Source: Campylorhamphus procurvoides
Taxonomy: Eukaryota > Chordata > Aves > Passeriformes > Dendrocolaptidae
Length of the DNA: 64,000 bases
NCBI GenBank assembly: GCA_013396655.1
Contig: WBMV01007387.1
Location: 527,418-591,417, forward strand
Reading direction: 5' to 3'
Numbering within the stretch: the first letter of the stretch is position 1; each line of letters begins with the position of its first letter. Positions 1 to 12,003 of this stretch are shown here, one piece after another. Under the pieces are notes generated by a model that searched no databases, was not told where the DNA came from, and worked only from the letters and a program-made list of their open reading frames with translations. The position numbers and the translations under genes were made by a program.

Positions 1-1376
1 CTTTGCCACTGACCTAGGTCCTTTTCTAAGCACAGTCCAGCCCACAGTCCTAGGAGAGTGTATAATGATAACTTGTGGCATCATTTAAAAAATAAAGTCT
101 TTGTCAATGGCAACCACAACGACCCTGAAGCCTGCAGTGACTGTGCTGGGGAAATGACCACTTTATTATTTCAGTGACATCTTGCAATATTCCTCCCAGA
201 AAATACTGACCTGAGCAGAAACACTGCTGTCCTGGTTTGAATTTTCCCAAAAATGCCTCTAAGTAGGCTTATTTAGTTCATATTTCAAGATAAATTAAAG
301 CAACTGACAAAATTATGCAAAGCCAGATTCTGCTTTCTGAAGTATGGGACCAGGGCACAACTCCTCTTTTGTGGCAAAATTTTAAGGAACACCTAGGATT
401 TAATTCTAAGAAAGTCATGTAAATGTTGCTCTAAGTTGATCACTTGGTACTGTGAACCTACTGGATCCTTATTTAACTGGTTTTGTAATTAAATCACATG
501 ATCAATAACAGGGATGGATCCACTTGTCCTAGTGTGATAAGCTCTTAAAAGACTATTTTGAGAAATCGTTTCTGTGAAGAAAAATATGGTAAACATGCAA
601 CCTTTTAATGCCATTAGAAGGGTAAAACTGAAGCTGGGCATATGATAAAAGGGAGGTAATGCAACAATTGAGTTGATTGCCAAGTTGAGGCAAAGCTACT
701 GATTGCTGGCAACAACTCAGCAAGCCAGAAGTTATATTTATGCCTTTTGGCTGGTCCGGAGGATTACATTTTAAGTGTTTCTAGAACTGGGAAAGGTGTA
801 AAAACAGTGTCTCTTCAGTAAATCATGGTAAAATAGGGGAGATGATCTCAGCGCACAAAAACACCTAAAAAGAAAGAAAGGAAACAAATGTATTTTTAAT
901 TGGTGAACTTGTATCTGATGGCAAATTTTGCAGTTCTCCAACCCCTATAAATACTAGGTTGCTTTTATGTTGTTTTGAATTAGTTTGGATGATTAGCTGA
1001 CAATTTTTTGCAGAATTCCTTATACATACAAAATATTCTCGTGATCCGGAATTATTTACTGTGCTGCATAGTCTTTGCTAGATGAACTGAAGCAGGAGCA
1101 GGGCTGAAAAAGAGTCAGATGTTATCTTGACACTCATCACAGCTGGCCTTACATTAAATCATTCCTCAAGTTTTCATGAGGAAGCTCTTGGTACAAGCTG
1201 GAGGAATTGGTACACACAAGGTTGACTCCTTCAGAGCATACCATGTGGACATTCTTACTACTGGTTATTGAAACAGGCACAGTATTCATCAGTTTTGGAT
1301 TGGTGCCTACCTACCCACTTCTGATGTAAGTTAGGGGTGTAGTCAGTGTAGATATTTGTTGGGGGCTTGTCAGCAC
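1..1376. other. Unassigned AT-rich sequence
   Basis: No gene, repeat family or RNA gene recognised. Only short chance open frames. An AATAAA at about 91-96 has no associated coding sequence. Confidence 0.6.
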
Positions 1377-2590
1377 CTTAGGCACTCTAATTTGTTCCAA
1401 AATCTGACCCACTGTCATCAACACTATAAGTGTTTTGGACACTTACTAACAGTGGATGATTTCTGTCCATATACATGTACTGGGTAAATTGGGTAAAGCA
1501 GGGCACTGTGTACACCAGGCACGCTGCCATACCCATCCACCAAGAAGACTGCTGGGGGATCAGAAGAGCAACCCCCGGGCTCCAAGTGCCCCAGGGCACT
1601 CTGGACAGTGCATGGCATCAGCCTCTCCTGGTCCAGGAGATGGAGATGCTCATCCAAAACTTGACGNATGCTCATTCAAAACTTGACGGTCATACTGACT
1701 TTATCCTCCCTTCATGTAGGATGGAGAGTTAAATAAACTTGGTGAACAGTGGAAAGCCTTGGAGAACAAGTGAAGTTAAAATGAAAAGCCCTTGGCAGCC
1801 CTACTTCATCCTCAACAGTCCGGTTTTGCCTCAAAAACTGTGCAATGAGTACCAGGCTTACCCAGGCTGAGTGCTGTCAAGAGCACAGAGTTACAGCCCT
1901 GATGTAATGGCAAGAGTGAATCCTTGTTTTCAGAAAAGAGTAGGGGATAACCCTTGAATGTGAATACACATGATTTTTTCTACACCTTAGTGCATGTCCA
2001 CGGAATAATTTCCCTCATTTCTGCTGTAAGCTTATGCTGTTTGAGCCATTCCCAATTTTCTGTTCTGAAGTGGCAGGATAAAGGAGAGTTTTCTCTAAAG
2101 ACCCACTGTATCTACTTTCCTAGGTTCCTCCTTATTATGGTTATATAAACAGTGAAAAAATATAAATTAATCTCTTTTTAGTAACTCACAGCCACTCCGA
2201 TTTTGACAGAAATGGGAAATCACAGCTAGAAAATCTAAATCCTGCCTTTGTTTCCTAAACTTTAAACTACAGATTAATTTGACAGATGTCTGAGCCTCAT
2301 TAATATTGCTGTTGTCTGACTCTGAATAATGAGCCTGATGATCACTGTGTTCTTTTGAGACATGCATACTTTAACAGTACGCTCATTACTATAAAAAAAA
2401 TGAAAACATGGGTGTTTTTTCACACGATCATGAAAAATGCATTTGAAAAGGAAATTTGTAATGCTTCCAATTTTGTCCAAACACTGTAGAAAAAGCCCTG
2501 GAAAATACTTAAAATCTGTTGCTAAGGAATTGACAGGGCTGAGAATGCTTTCAGCTTAGTTTGCAGCCTCTCTGCATGGCTAAGCTGATT
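1377..2590 (+). repeat. Copy of unit A at a contig end (probable assembly duplicate of 3,327-4,500)
   Basis: This stretch repeats 3,327-4,500 almost base for base. It ends exactly where the N run starts, and its partner begins exactly where the N run ends. It differs by a 17-base segment near 1,495 absent from the partner, and by a 22-base partial duplication beside the single n at 1,667. The geometry is that of two overlapping contigs left unmerged. No coding content is supported. Confidence 0.85.
1667..1667. other. Single-n assembly gap
   Basis: The about 22 bases ending at the n are repeated right after it with one mismatch. The partner copy at 3,570-3,600 has this segment once. This is a micro-overlap left in the join. 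Confidence 0.8.
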
Positions 2591-3326
2591 NNNNNNNNNN
2601 NNNNNNNNNNNNNNNNNNNNNNNNNNNNNNNNNNNNNNNNNNNNNNNNNNNNNNNNNNNNNNNNNNNNNNNNNNNNNNNNNNNNNNNNNNNNNNNNNNNN
2701 NNNNNNNNNNNNNNNNNNNNNNNNNNNNNNNNNNNNNNNNNNNNNNNNNNNNNNNNNNNNNNNNNNNNNNNNNNNNNNNNNNNNNNNNNNNNNNNNNNNN
2801 NNNNNNNNNNNNNNNNNNNNNNNNNNNNNNNNNNNNNNNNNNNNNNNNNNNNNNNNNNNNNNNNNNNNNNNNNNNNNNNNNNNNNNNNNNNNNNNNNNNN
2901 NNNNNNNNNNNNNNNNNNNNNNNNNNNNNNNNNNNNNNNNNNNNNNNNNNNNNNNNNNNNNNNNNNNNNNNNNNNNNNNNNNNNNNNNNNNNNNNNNNNN
3001 NNNNNNNNNNNNNNNNNNNNNNNNNNNNNNNNNNNNNNNNNNNNNNNNNNNNNNNNNNNNNNNNNNNNNNNNNNNNNNNNNNNNNNNNNNNNNNNNNNNN
3101 NNNNNNNNNNNNNNNNNNNNNNNNNNNNNNNNNNNNNNNNNNNNNNNNNNNNNNNNNNNNNNNNNNNNNNNNNNNNNNNNNNNNNNNNNNNNNNNNNNNN
3201 NNNNNNNNNNNNNNNNNNNNNNNNNNNNNNNNNNNNNNNNNNNNNNNNNNNNNNNNNNNNNNNNNNNNNNNNNNNNNNNNNNNNNNNNNNNNNNNNNNNN
3301 NNNNNNNNNNNNNNNNNNNNNNNNNN
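2591..3326. other. Assembly gap, 736 N
   Basis: A run of N with no sequence information. Because both flanks carry the same sequence, the estimated gap length is probably not real. Confidence 0.99.
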
Positions 3327-6050
3327 CTTAGGCACTCTAATTTGTTCCAAAATCTGACCCACTGTCATCAACACTGTAAGTGCTTTGGACACTTACTAAC
3401 AGTGGATGATTTCTGTCCATATACATGTACTGGGTAAATTGGGTACACCAGGCACGCTGCCATACCCATCCACCAAGAAGACTGCTGGGGGATCAGAAGA
3501 GCAACCCCCGGGCTCCAAGTGCCCCAGGGCACTCTGGACAGTGCATGGCATCAGCCTCTCCTGGTCCAGGAGATGGAGATGCTCATCCAAAACTTGACGG
3601 TCATACTGACTTTATCCTCCCTTCATGTAGGATGGAGAGTTAAATAAACTTGGTGAACAGTGGAAAGCCTTGGAGAACAAGTGAAGTTAAAATGAAAAGC
3701 CCTTGGCAGCCCTACTTCATCCTCAACAGTCCGGTTTTGCCTCAAAAACTGTGCAATGAGTACCAGGCTTACCCAGGCTGAGTGCTGTCAAGAGCACAGA
3801 GTTACAGCCCTGATGTAATGGCAAGAGTGAATCCTTGTTTTCAGAAAAGAGTAGGGGATAACCCTTGAATGTGAATACACATGATTTTTTCTACACCTTA
3901 GTGCATGTCCACGGAATAATTTCCCTCATTTCTGCTGTAAGCTTATGCTGTTTGAGCCATTCCCAATTTTCTGTTCTGAAGTGGCAGGATAAAGGAGAGT
4001 TTTCTCTAAAGACCCACTGTATCTACTTTCCTAGGTTCCTCCTTATTATGGTTATATAAACAGTGAAAAAATATAAATTAATCTCTTTTTAGTAACTCAC
4101 AGCCACTCCGATTTTGACAGAAATGGGAAATCACAGCTAGAAAATCTAAATCCTGCCTTTGTTTCCTAAACTTTAAACTACAGATTAATTTGACAGATGT
4201 CTGAGCCTCATTAATATTGCTGTTGTCTGACTCTGAATAATGAGCCTGATGATCACTGTGTTCTTTTGAGACATGCATACTTTAACAGTACGCTCATTAC
4301 TATAAAAAAAATGAAAACATGGGTGTTTTTTCACACGATCATGAAAAATGCATTTGAAAAGGAAATTTGTAATGCTTCCAATTTTGTCCAAACACTGTAG
4401 AAAAAGCCCTGGAAAATACTTAAAATCTGTTGCTAAGGAATTGACAGGGCTGAGAATGCTTTCAGCTTAGTTTGCAGCCTCTCTGCATGGCTAAGCTGAT
4501 TGGACTTCCCAAAGATCCAGCGACATGGCACCTCTGCCAGGGTGACTGGACCAGGAGGAATTCCTGGGGGAACGGGGCCACAGCCAGTGCACTTCCATGT
4601 CCTGGTGGTTATTTGGCTCCTACAAGGGTTTTGCCAAACCAGAAGATTTTAGGCACAATCTCAGAAATCCCTAAGACTTCCCTTCAAAGCTCTGAGAGGC
4701 TTGATGGTCTGGGGCACAGTTTTCATGGAAGAGCCATCATTTTGGCCCTGAGGTTCACGTGCAGTTTATTCACACCCCAAGGTCCAGCCTTCACAGAGTA
4801 GATTTTCAGAACCACCTGGGCAAATGGGCTTGTTGCACAGCGTGGTTGCACACCCAGTGGGGCTGCATTGCAGCCTGAGGTGCTGATGCTTCTTTGTGTC
4901 TCGAATCCACTGGATCCCGAACTAGAGCAGGAGGAGGCAAAACTGATGGCTATTGAAGGTCTTCAAGCAGGCCTTTTAGGATACAAAATGAGCCCTAGCC
5001 TTTCAGCTGGAGTCACTGCTTCAATCTAACCTCCGAGCATATCCCAGCAGCTCTCTGTACACTGCACTTGTATCCCAGGCTGGGATGGCTTTCCCCTTTC
5101 CACATAGGAGAAATAGAAGAGTTAAGGCACACGAGATCTGTTCAGGGAGTCTGTTTTGATTTGGGAATAAGGCCAGCTCAATGAGTCTACTTGAAGTTCC
5201 CAGAAGATCTCAGGAGCACAAATAAAAGATGACTGATGGAAGGCTTTCTGGGTTTTCTGTATATCAAGATCCCAAGGCACAGCCCCTGCTTCCCTCGTGC
5301 TCCCCTCTCCATCACTTTTGGTTAAGGCGACAAGAATCACTTGAGGAACTGCATGAACAACTCAGGGGAAAAAAAATCATGTCTCAGGGCCTGTTAAATA
5401 GTTTTGTCTAATTTTTCATTCCAATCAAATCCCATGGGAATTTCCAGACTAACATTGCCACTTCTACCACCCAGGCTACTGACTGATGCTCCCTTTTCCA
5501 CATTTGCCAAACTTCTCACCCTCATGCAGTTTTCCCCCATCTTTGTCCTGAAGAGGATTCCATGAATATCTGCCTTCCTTTTGTTGGCAGTCTGTTCCAA
5601 AACGCAAAATCCTTATTTCCTCAGCAGGGGTATAATATCTTCTCTTATTAAAAATACCGAAACACAAGCTTACCCAGAGGTGTGTTTTATTGGACGTGAA
5701 GAGATGCAGTAAAAATGCTTTCCTGGGACAGCTAGTGTTTCAGCCATCCTGCAAGGATTTGGCAAATGTTTGCAAGGCTCTGCCGGACTCTCTGTTTGAC
5801 ATTTTGTTAACCCCTTTCCAAAATGGCATTTTCCACTCTTTCCAAGTGCAGAAGGATGGAAATTTCCAAGTCTTTTGTCTGGAGCTACGGCAGAGGCAAA
5901 GAGAAACCTGAGTGTCTTTTGAGGGGACTGGAGTGAAGAAGGATGATTAAAACCTTTGTTTCCAAAACTGGCTCCAGCAGCATTTTACCAACAGGCAATG
6001 AATTCGGCCTCCTGAGACTGTGACCACCAAAGTGCTCCTTCCCATCATCA
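3327..6050 (+). repeat. Unit A, direct copy (inverted partner at 19,313-22,205)
   Basis: Coordinates pair with the inverted partner at a constant sum of about 25,363 over 4,100-6,050. In this part conceptual translations of several frames are identical or nearly so, for example a 73-codon frame at 5,690-5,911 against 19,452-19,673. From about 3,450 to 4,050 the two copies diverge strongly. No frame looks like a real gene and I do not recognise a transposon family. Similarity stops at about 6,050. Confidence 0.85.
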
Positions 6051-6659
6051 GCCCATAATGCTGCAGTCTCGCTGTATCAGAGAGAGCTTTATCCCTGTTT
6101 GCAGAAGGTCAAGAGAATAATACAGGAACAGCCAAGGGACAAACATTAGTGGAGTGCCAACCAAGTCCCTTATGCTCTGGGCTCATCAAGTAGGAGGTCA
6201 TGTTCACAGAGGGAGAGGGGAGTAAGCAGATCTCCCACATGGTGTCTCTGCACAATGGTATGGCTATCCCAAAGGAAAGATATTAGTGACATGCCAGAGA
6301 AGTCTGTCCTAAAGCCAAGTTTTTCTGCTGAGAGCCCCTGGCCATGTTTAAATACTTCGGTTTCTTGCTGTTTCTCAGAGAAGAGGATGTGAGCCTTTCC
6401 GTTGACTTAAGTGGAAACTGGGATGAATTGCTAAGGTTCTTCCTCTCCCTTTTAGTTTAGATGTCTCTCAGATGTATTTCATAGGTGTTGAACCTTCTCC
6501 TGAGCAGTTTTCCAAGACAAGCAATTCTCCAAGTGTTGCTCAAAGTAGAAAGGTCTGGCAGTGATTGCCTACAGTTTGAACAAAACAATCCAGAGATTGT
6601 TTTGGCAAACACATAACCTATCAGAATGGGTGTTAAAGCTCCTATCGAAAGGTACAAAC
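6051..6659. other. Unassigned sequence between unit A and the TGACC tract
   Basis: No gene or repeat recognised. It lies just past the sharp end of similarity with 19,313, so it flanks the duplication breakpoint. Confidence 0.5.
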
Positions 6660-7150
6660 CCCCCTGACCCTAGACCATGACACCTGACCTCTGACCCCAG
6701 ACTTTTGACCTGATCTGTGAGTTTTGTTCCTGACCCACAACCGATGGCCCATGGTGCCAACACCTGACCAGGAGTCAGAGGTCAGGACCTCTGATGCTTG
6801 CCCATCATCAGTGACCCCTAACCCTTAAATCCCAATGTGACACCTGACCCTGAACTGTCACCTTTGCCTCCAACCCACTACCTTTGCCCCTACCCCATAT
6901 CTTTGCCATTGAGCTGTGACCTCTGGCACCAAACTATGACCCCCGATACCAACCTGTGACCACTGGCCCTGACCCACAATCCTTGACCTTTAACTGCTGA
7001 CCTGTGAGCAGTGAGCTTTGATCCAAATGCCCAAACTTTGACCTGACACATGACTTTTGACCTTGATCCAGGGTCTCTGCCCCTATGACACCCAATCCCT
7101 GATTTAACCCAGACCCTGACCATAGCCCCTGAACCCTGATCCCTCCCAAC
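6660..7150 (+). repeat. Degenerate TGACC-rich minisatellite-like tract
   Basis: TGACC occurs about 17 times by my count in some 490 bases, usually as CCTGACCC, TTTGACCT or CTGTGACC, separated by short variable spacers. Around 0.5 would be expected by chance. No fixed period is obvious, so it is a decayed simple repeat built from a unit of roughly 7 to 15 bases. Several pairs, such as TGACCTCTGACCC near 6,689, read as direct repeats with 1-base spacing (DR1) of the nuclear-receptor half-site on the minus strand. I take this as a by-product of the repeat. It is not present in the right arm. Confidence 0.75.
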
Positions 7151-7617
7151 CTCCAGAAGAGAACTTGCTGTTGCCATTGACCAGGAAGACAGCAGTGGTA
7201 CCTCAATGAAAACACCATGGAGAGGTTGCTTTTCATGCCACTACACCCATCTGAACTGTTTGCATATGGTTTTCTGGAATTATTTCATTATTGAACCCAC
7301 AGGTATGCCTTGAAGACACCAGTTATTCTGAAAGCATTATATTTATAGCTCAAACCAGTCATCTGTCATATCACATATCACCTAGGACTAATACTTATAC
7401 TGGTTTTGACCCCTGTTAAGGAAGAGCAGCCCATATTCAATCAACCAGTGGCTCAGGCACCAATTCATTCCAATGATATTAAGGCCATTTAGTATTTAAA
7501 AATTCAGGAGTTCTGAAAAAAAAGTAAGTATTGCATGTGAACTATACACATGCTAAAAAGTCGACATGCAGCAAATTTTTCCCACGGTACAAATGAGAAA
7601 TGTGTTGTGTCCTGTAT
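7151..7617. other. Unassigned sequence left of palindrome arm
   Basis: AT-rich, no gene or repeat recognised. It ends at the outer boundary of the left palindrome arm. Confidence 0.5.
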
Positions 7618-8983
7618 GAAAAGCAGCATATGAGGAGATGGAGAGCACATGGAGGAAGAAAGGCAGCAAACAAACACCAGACAGCATCAAGGGGTTCAAA
7701 GATATGTGATTAAGTTCATGGCCTGCAAGGGGAAATGGAAACATCAGGGGCATGATGTGGCAGGCTGAGTTTGTAGAAGGGGACCAGAGACCTGCAGCAG
7801 GGTGTTGAGTGCAGAAACCAGGGAGGAGGTGTGGGCCAGGCATTGTGGAAAAAAACAACTGAGGCAGCAGTTGCCTTCAGGATATTTGCAGGATCTGCAA
7901 CATCTTCCTTTGACATCAAACATTCCCAGAAAAATCCTGGACTCTTTTTCTGCAGGGGACACATTTCAGGTGTGTGGAGTAAGGGATTTAATGAATGACG
8001 CCTTGACTGAGTTGGCAGAGTGTCTTTTTGGCCAGGGAAAGGGAACCAGACCCAGGGAAGTGGGGGCTTGGCACTGCAAACCCCTTTGTTGCACAGGGAC
8101 TGGCTGCAGGCAGGTTGTCTGTGCAGCAAAAGCAGAGGTGAGGGGAAGAGCAAGAGTCACAAGGCTCTTTGCATGACAACATGGAAATTTTATCTTCACC
8201 TGGACTTGGCCTGTGTGGTGCCACGTCCAGGGAGTGGTTGGGAAAAATGGGAAACACTGCAATCCCTGGGGATATCTCCTGAAACCAGAAATTAGGGAAA
8301 AGCTCCATAGTTTTGCTGAGAACTGTAGAAAACATTAAAGGCCTGAGATGCCTGAGATCCTTGAAAGGGCATCAACATCTAATTCAGTGAGCAGGCCCTG
8401 CTGTAACCACACCACTGACAGCAGCTAAAGGTGGGCACCTGTGAGGCTGATCCCCCTGAAACCACTGCTGATGTTCAGGGCTGATGAGCAGCAGAGGGAG
8501 AAAGGTCTGGGGCTCCTGCCTTGCTTAAAGACATGACTGAAGTGCTAAAACACTGAAACCCAAATAGGTAGTGGGAGCTGATGGAGGAGGTGGCTCAAAT
8601 GGAGCAGAAATCCATCTGGGAGGAAGCAAGAGACTTGGACCTGCTTGTGATGGGAGCCACGAGTGGATGAAGACACTGAAAACAAGGGAATAAAGGCCCT
8701 GGGGCAAGAAAGGAGACTTGGACCATTTGTGTCCTGTGTTTGGAAGGCAAACCAGCAGCACATTGGAGCTGTGCTAAAGGGTGACACCTGCTTTGGATCA
8801 TTCCTGCCGAGCGTGCAGAGGCTGGAAGGGGATCGTACCTGTGTGTGTGTCAGTACGAACGCTCCGTGCCCGGTTGCCCATCAGGCACAGGGACACACCG
8901 AGGGGTCACGGCAGCCCCGGGACACAGCCCCGACCCTGCCGAGGAGCGGAGCCGCAGCTGTCCGGCCCGATCCCAGCCCCGTT

Positions 8984-9125
8984 CCCCCAGCAGAGAGCAG
9001 CCTTGGTCCAGCAGAGAGCAGCCTTGTTCCCCCAGCAGAGAGCAGAGAGCAGCCTTGCTCCCCCGGCAGAGAGCATCCTTGCCCCGGCAGAGAAAAGCCT
9101 CGCTCCGGCAGGGAGCAGCCTCGCT
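8984..9125 (+). repeat. Short allele of the CAGCAGAGAGCAGCCTTG minisatellite
   Basis: Repeated units built on GCAGAGAGCAGCCTTGCTCC, roughly 20-28 bases and irregular, in a GC-rich local island (about 8,850-9,130). It is the inverted counterpart of the longer, regular 28-base array at 33,443-33,640. The repeats keep several frames open (for example 8,663-9,223 on +), which I regard as a repeat effect, not a gene. Confidence 0.8.
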
Positions 9126-9251
9126 CATTTCTCTTGGACAGATTCTTGTTTGGAGTACGTTTGAAATGGCATCTTGAAGCAAAGAAACCACCTTATCTCT
9201 CTGCTCCACTCAGCTCTCCCTGAAAGCCCAAGGAGCCTTTGTCCTCCTGAC

Positions 9252-9308
9252 ACTTCCCATCACTTCTGACACATCCCATCACTTCTGACACATCCCATCA
9301 CTTCTGAC
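9252..9308 (+). repeat. 19-bp tandem repeat, three copies
   Basis: Unit ACATCCCATCACTTCTGAC in three tandem copies, the first with one substitution. The right arm has two copies at 31,281-31,318, so the arms differ in copy number. Confidence 0.9.
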
Positions 9309-9733
9309 ATCTAATCCTGTAAAGAAGCTGTGCTACTTCAGTCAGTTTTATATATATATGTAGTGCTATTTGGAATAATACATATGACCACTAGGAGAAT
9401 TCCGCACTCCAAAACAGAAAGAGAATGAAATAAATATTTGGGGTGGTACATTCATAGGAATAACAAGGGAATTCTGGGAAAGGATTCTTTCTGCATCAGC
9501 ACAGGCTAAGTGTACAGTGTATCATTTGTCCTGGTCAATTTTACACCAATTGAGGGGAGTGGATGACCCGTCTTACACAGCTTTGCTGCACGTGTTCCAG
9601 TGCAGGGAGAGCTGTGACACAGCAAAGCCTTCCCCAGCACCCCAGATACATTTCTGTGCTGCCAGTCACAGGCTTTATTCCAGTTGCTCTTCCGAGTGAT
9701 TTATGCATAGCGAGTGCTGCACATCCCAGGGCA

Positions 9734-10329
9734 CTTTAAAGACCTGCCATGACCCACTCACACCACTCCATCTGTCCCAGTGCTGTGCAGGGCTTGACTT
9801 AAAGTGCTTTTCAATGTGCCAAGAAACCCAGAAGTGCAATACAACCAACCTGCTAGAGGAGAATGCCATGGACTCGGTTCTCCTGCAGGACTGAGGCAGA
9901 GGGAAGAACAGGCATTAGCTGTGCTGCCCAGTGATGTGGTGGTGGATGTTTAGAAACCTTTGGTTAAGTGTGCCTGTGTAGGATGGGTAAAATCAGGCAG
10001 ATGAATAAAGAAGCCCTTTTTCTGAAGAAGAGTGAGTGAAAGGTGGTAACCCATTCTAAAGGCCAAGACTGGGTGAAAAATGACATTTCCCCAGTTGTTA
10101 AAATGTGGACACTGTGAACCTTGTTTCACATGCATGCAGTCCTACTGAGATGTCTGGGAGTACTGTGAGAGGTGAACTGGTCCTGCATTTGCTGTGCACA
10201 CAAGTGGTTGTTTTCTCTGAGGAGCAGAGTAGTGCAGGGCATGTCCAGGCTCCTCTGAGTTTGTGCTTCTGGGATTCTATGCTTTCTAACAAGATGTAAA
10301 TGTAGCTTGGAGGTTTTCCCATATCTGGA
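9734..10329 (+). other. Left-arm segment missing from right arm at the n gap
   Basis: These 596 bases lie between positions that are adjacent across the single n at 30,855 in the right arm. They most likely exist there too but were lost in assembly. No gene is recognised inside. Confidence 0.7.
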
Positions 10330-12003
10330 ATATTAATAATGGCTGTATCCCATGTAGAAGTTTGTGTTCTAATGAGGGAAGGGCTTCTGCTACAGGTTCA
10401 GAGGGACAAAAGGGAAGAAGGATTAAGGAGGTCTTTCCCTCTCTGCTGATCTATGTATGATATCATCAGCAATGACTTTTAGTTTTAAAATATATTTTTA
10501 GCTTTCCTCTTGCAGTAAAGTCATGTGGCAATTTAATTTGTTCTAGAGCAGTCTTGAGGGAAATAACAGAGGCTCTGCACCTAGTGACTGAGCCTGTACC
10601 ACGAAAGCCACTCCACTCTTTAAAATCTCATTGAGATAATAGTTCTAGTGTCATGACAGTGATAATTTCTCTGCTGACAGGCTGTACAGTCCAGCAGTAG
10701 CTCAGTTTTAACTACTTGAATTAGGAATTCCTGCTGAGATCCAGTGGCCATAACCCAGGCTACATCCCTACATCTTCCTGCCATTTGGCTCATGTGCTGT
10801 TCTCCTTCTGCCAATGGTCTGACTGTAGGAAGGGAGCACATTTACTCTTGAAATAGCTGAGATCTGTTGCACATCCCATTAAAATTGATACAGCTTTTTT
10901 TTAATGTATCTCAATAGGTCTGTCTCAAGCCCTCAGCAACATTGTTCTTGCTTTCTGAAACTGGAGGAAACCTTGGGTAAAGAAGCCAGGCTAATATTCT
11001 ACAGTCTAATCACAGCTGCCTGAAGAACAAGATGAGTTGTGAAACAGCAATTCTGTAAAAAATTAACAACCATTATTTTTAAAAACTTTATTCATAATTA
11101 TCCAAGCTACATAAGCCTTGGTTTAACTTTGGTGAAAGAGATATCTATTTTTATATGTGTATGTGGCTTTTACACTGAAACTCAGGAACAAGAACCAATT
11201 TTCAGCTTTCAACTTGTGGCATCTCAGCTTAGTGCATAAGCAAGGTAAGTGCCAACAGTAAAATTGCCCAATGGCTTCCTTTGCTAATTCTGAACTTCTG
11301 GAGAGCTGAGCCTGATGCTAAGACAAAGATGGAAGTTACTGTAGTGCAGCATACTAAATAGCTGACCAAGCTCTCTAAAAGGATGAAACTGGAAGAAAAA
11401 TTTGTTCTTAAGGAGCCTGATCTACAGCCCCTGGAAGACAATTGTAGAGGTGTTGCTGACTTCCATGACCTTTGGCTCATACTCCAAGATCTGTGCTATA
11501 GCTGACATACTTTTTTCTATTATTTACTTATGTTTCTGTAGTAGTGTTTCTATCAAAAGCAACTGTTAGATTTCTGAGAAAGACAACCTGAGCCATTAGA
11601 GTGGGTGAACCTTTGCTGTGAGTAAATTACCACTAGAAGCAGTGCTGAGGCACCCGGGGAAATGTGCATTAGTAGGGACTAATTAATGGGCCTAATTTGT
11701 TGCCACAAAGGGAACATCACCGTTCTTTGTGCTCTGACACAAGTTAAATGTTAATGAGTCCCAGAGGTGTTTGAATTTGGGTTCCAATTACTGTAACCAC
11801 ATACATGGCTCAGCCACTGTGCAGGTACCCAAGCAATGCTCAGGGCTTGTGAATTTTGCTGCCTTTACTTGTCTGGTTTTGTGTGAGCTGTCACAGGAGT
11901 GGGGAGCGCAATGCTGAGCCCTCTGGGCCAGGGCTGCACAAGTTAATCCCAAGTCAGCTGGGCTGAGGAGCATGGCACAGGGATTTCCATTCCATGAATC
12001 CAG

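Noticed and set aside
2561..3392. Open frames of 256 and 270 codons over the gap
   Set aside because: They consist almost wholly of N translated as X; there is no sequence behind them.
5690..5911. 73-codon frame conserved in both A copies as a gene
   Set aside because: Identity follows from recent duplication or conversion of the whole region; other frames there are equally preserved.
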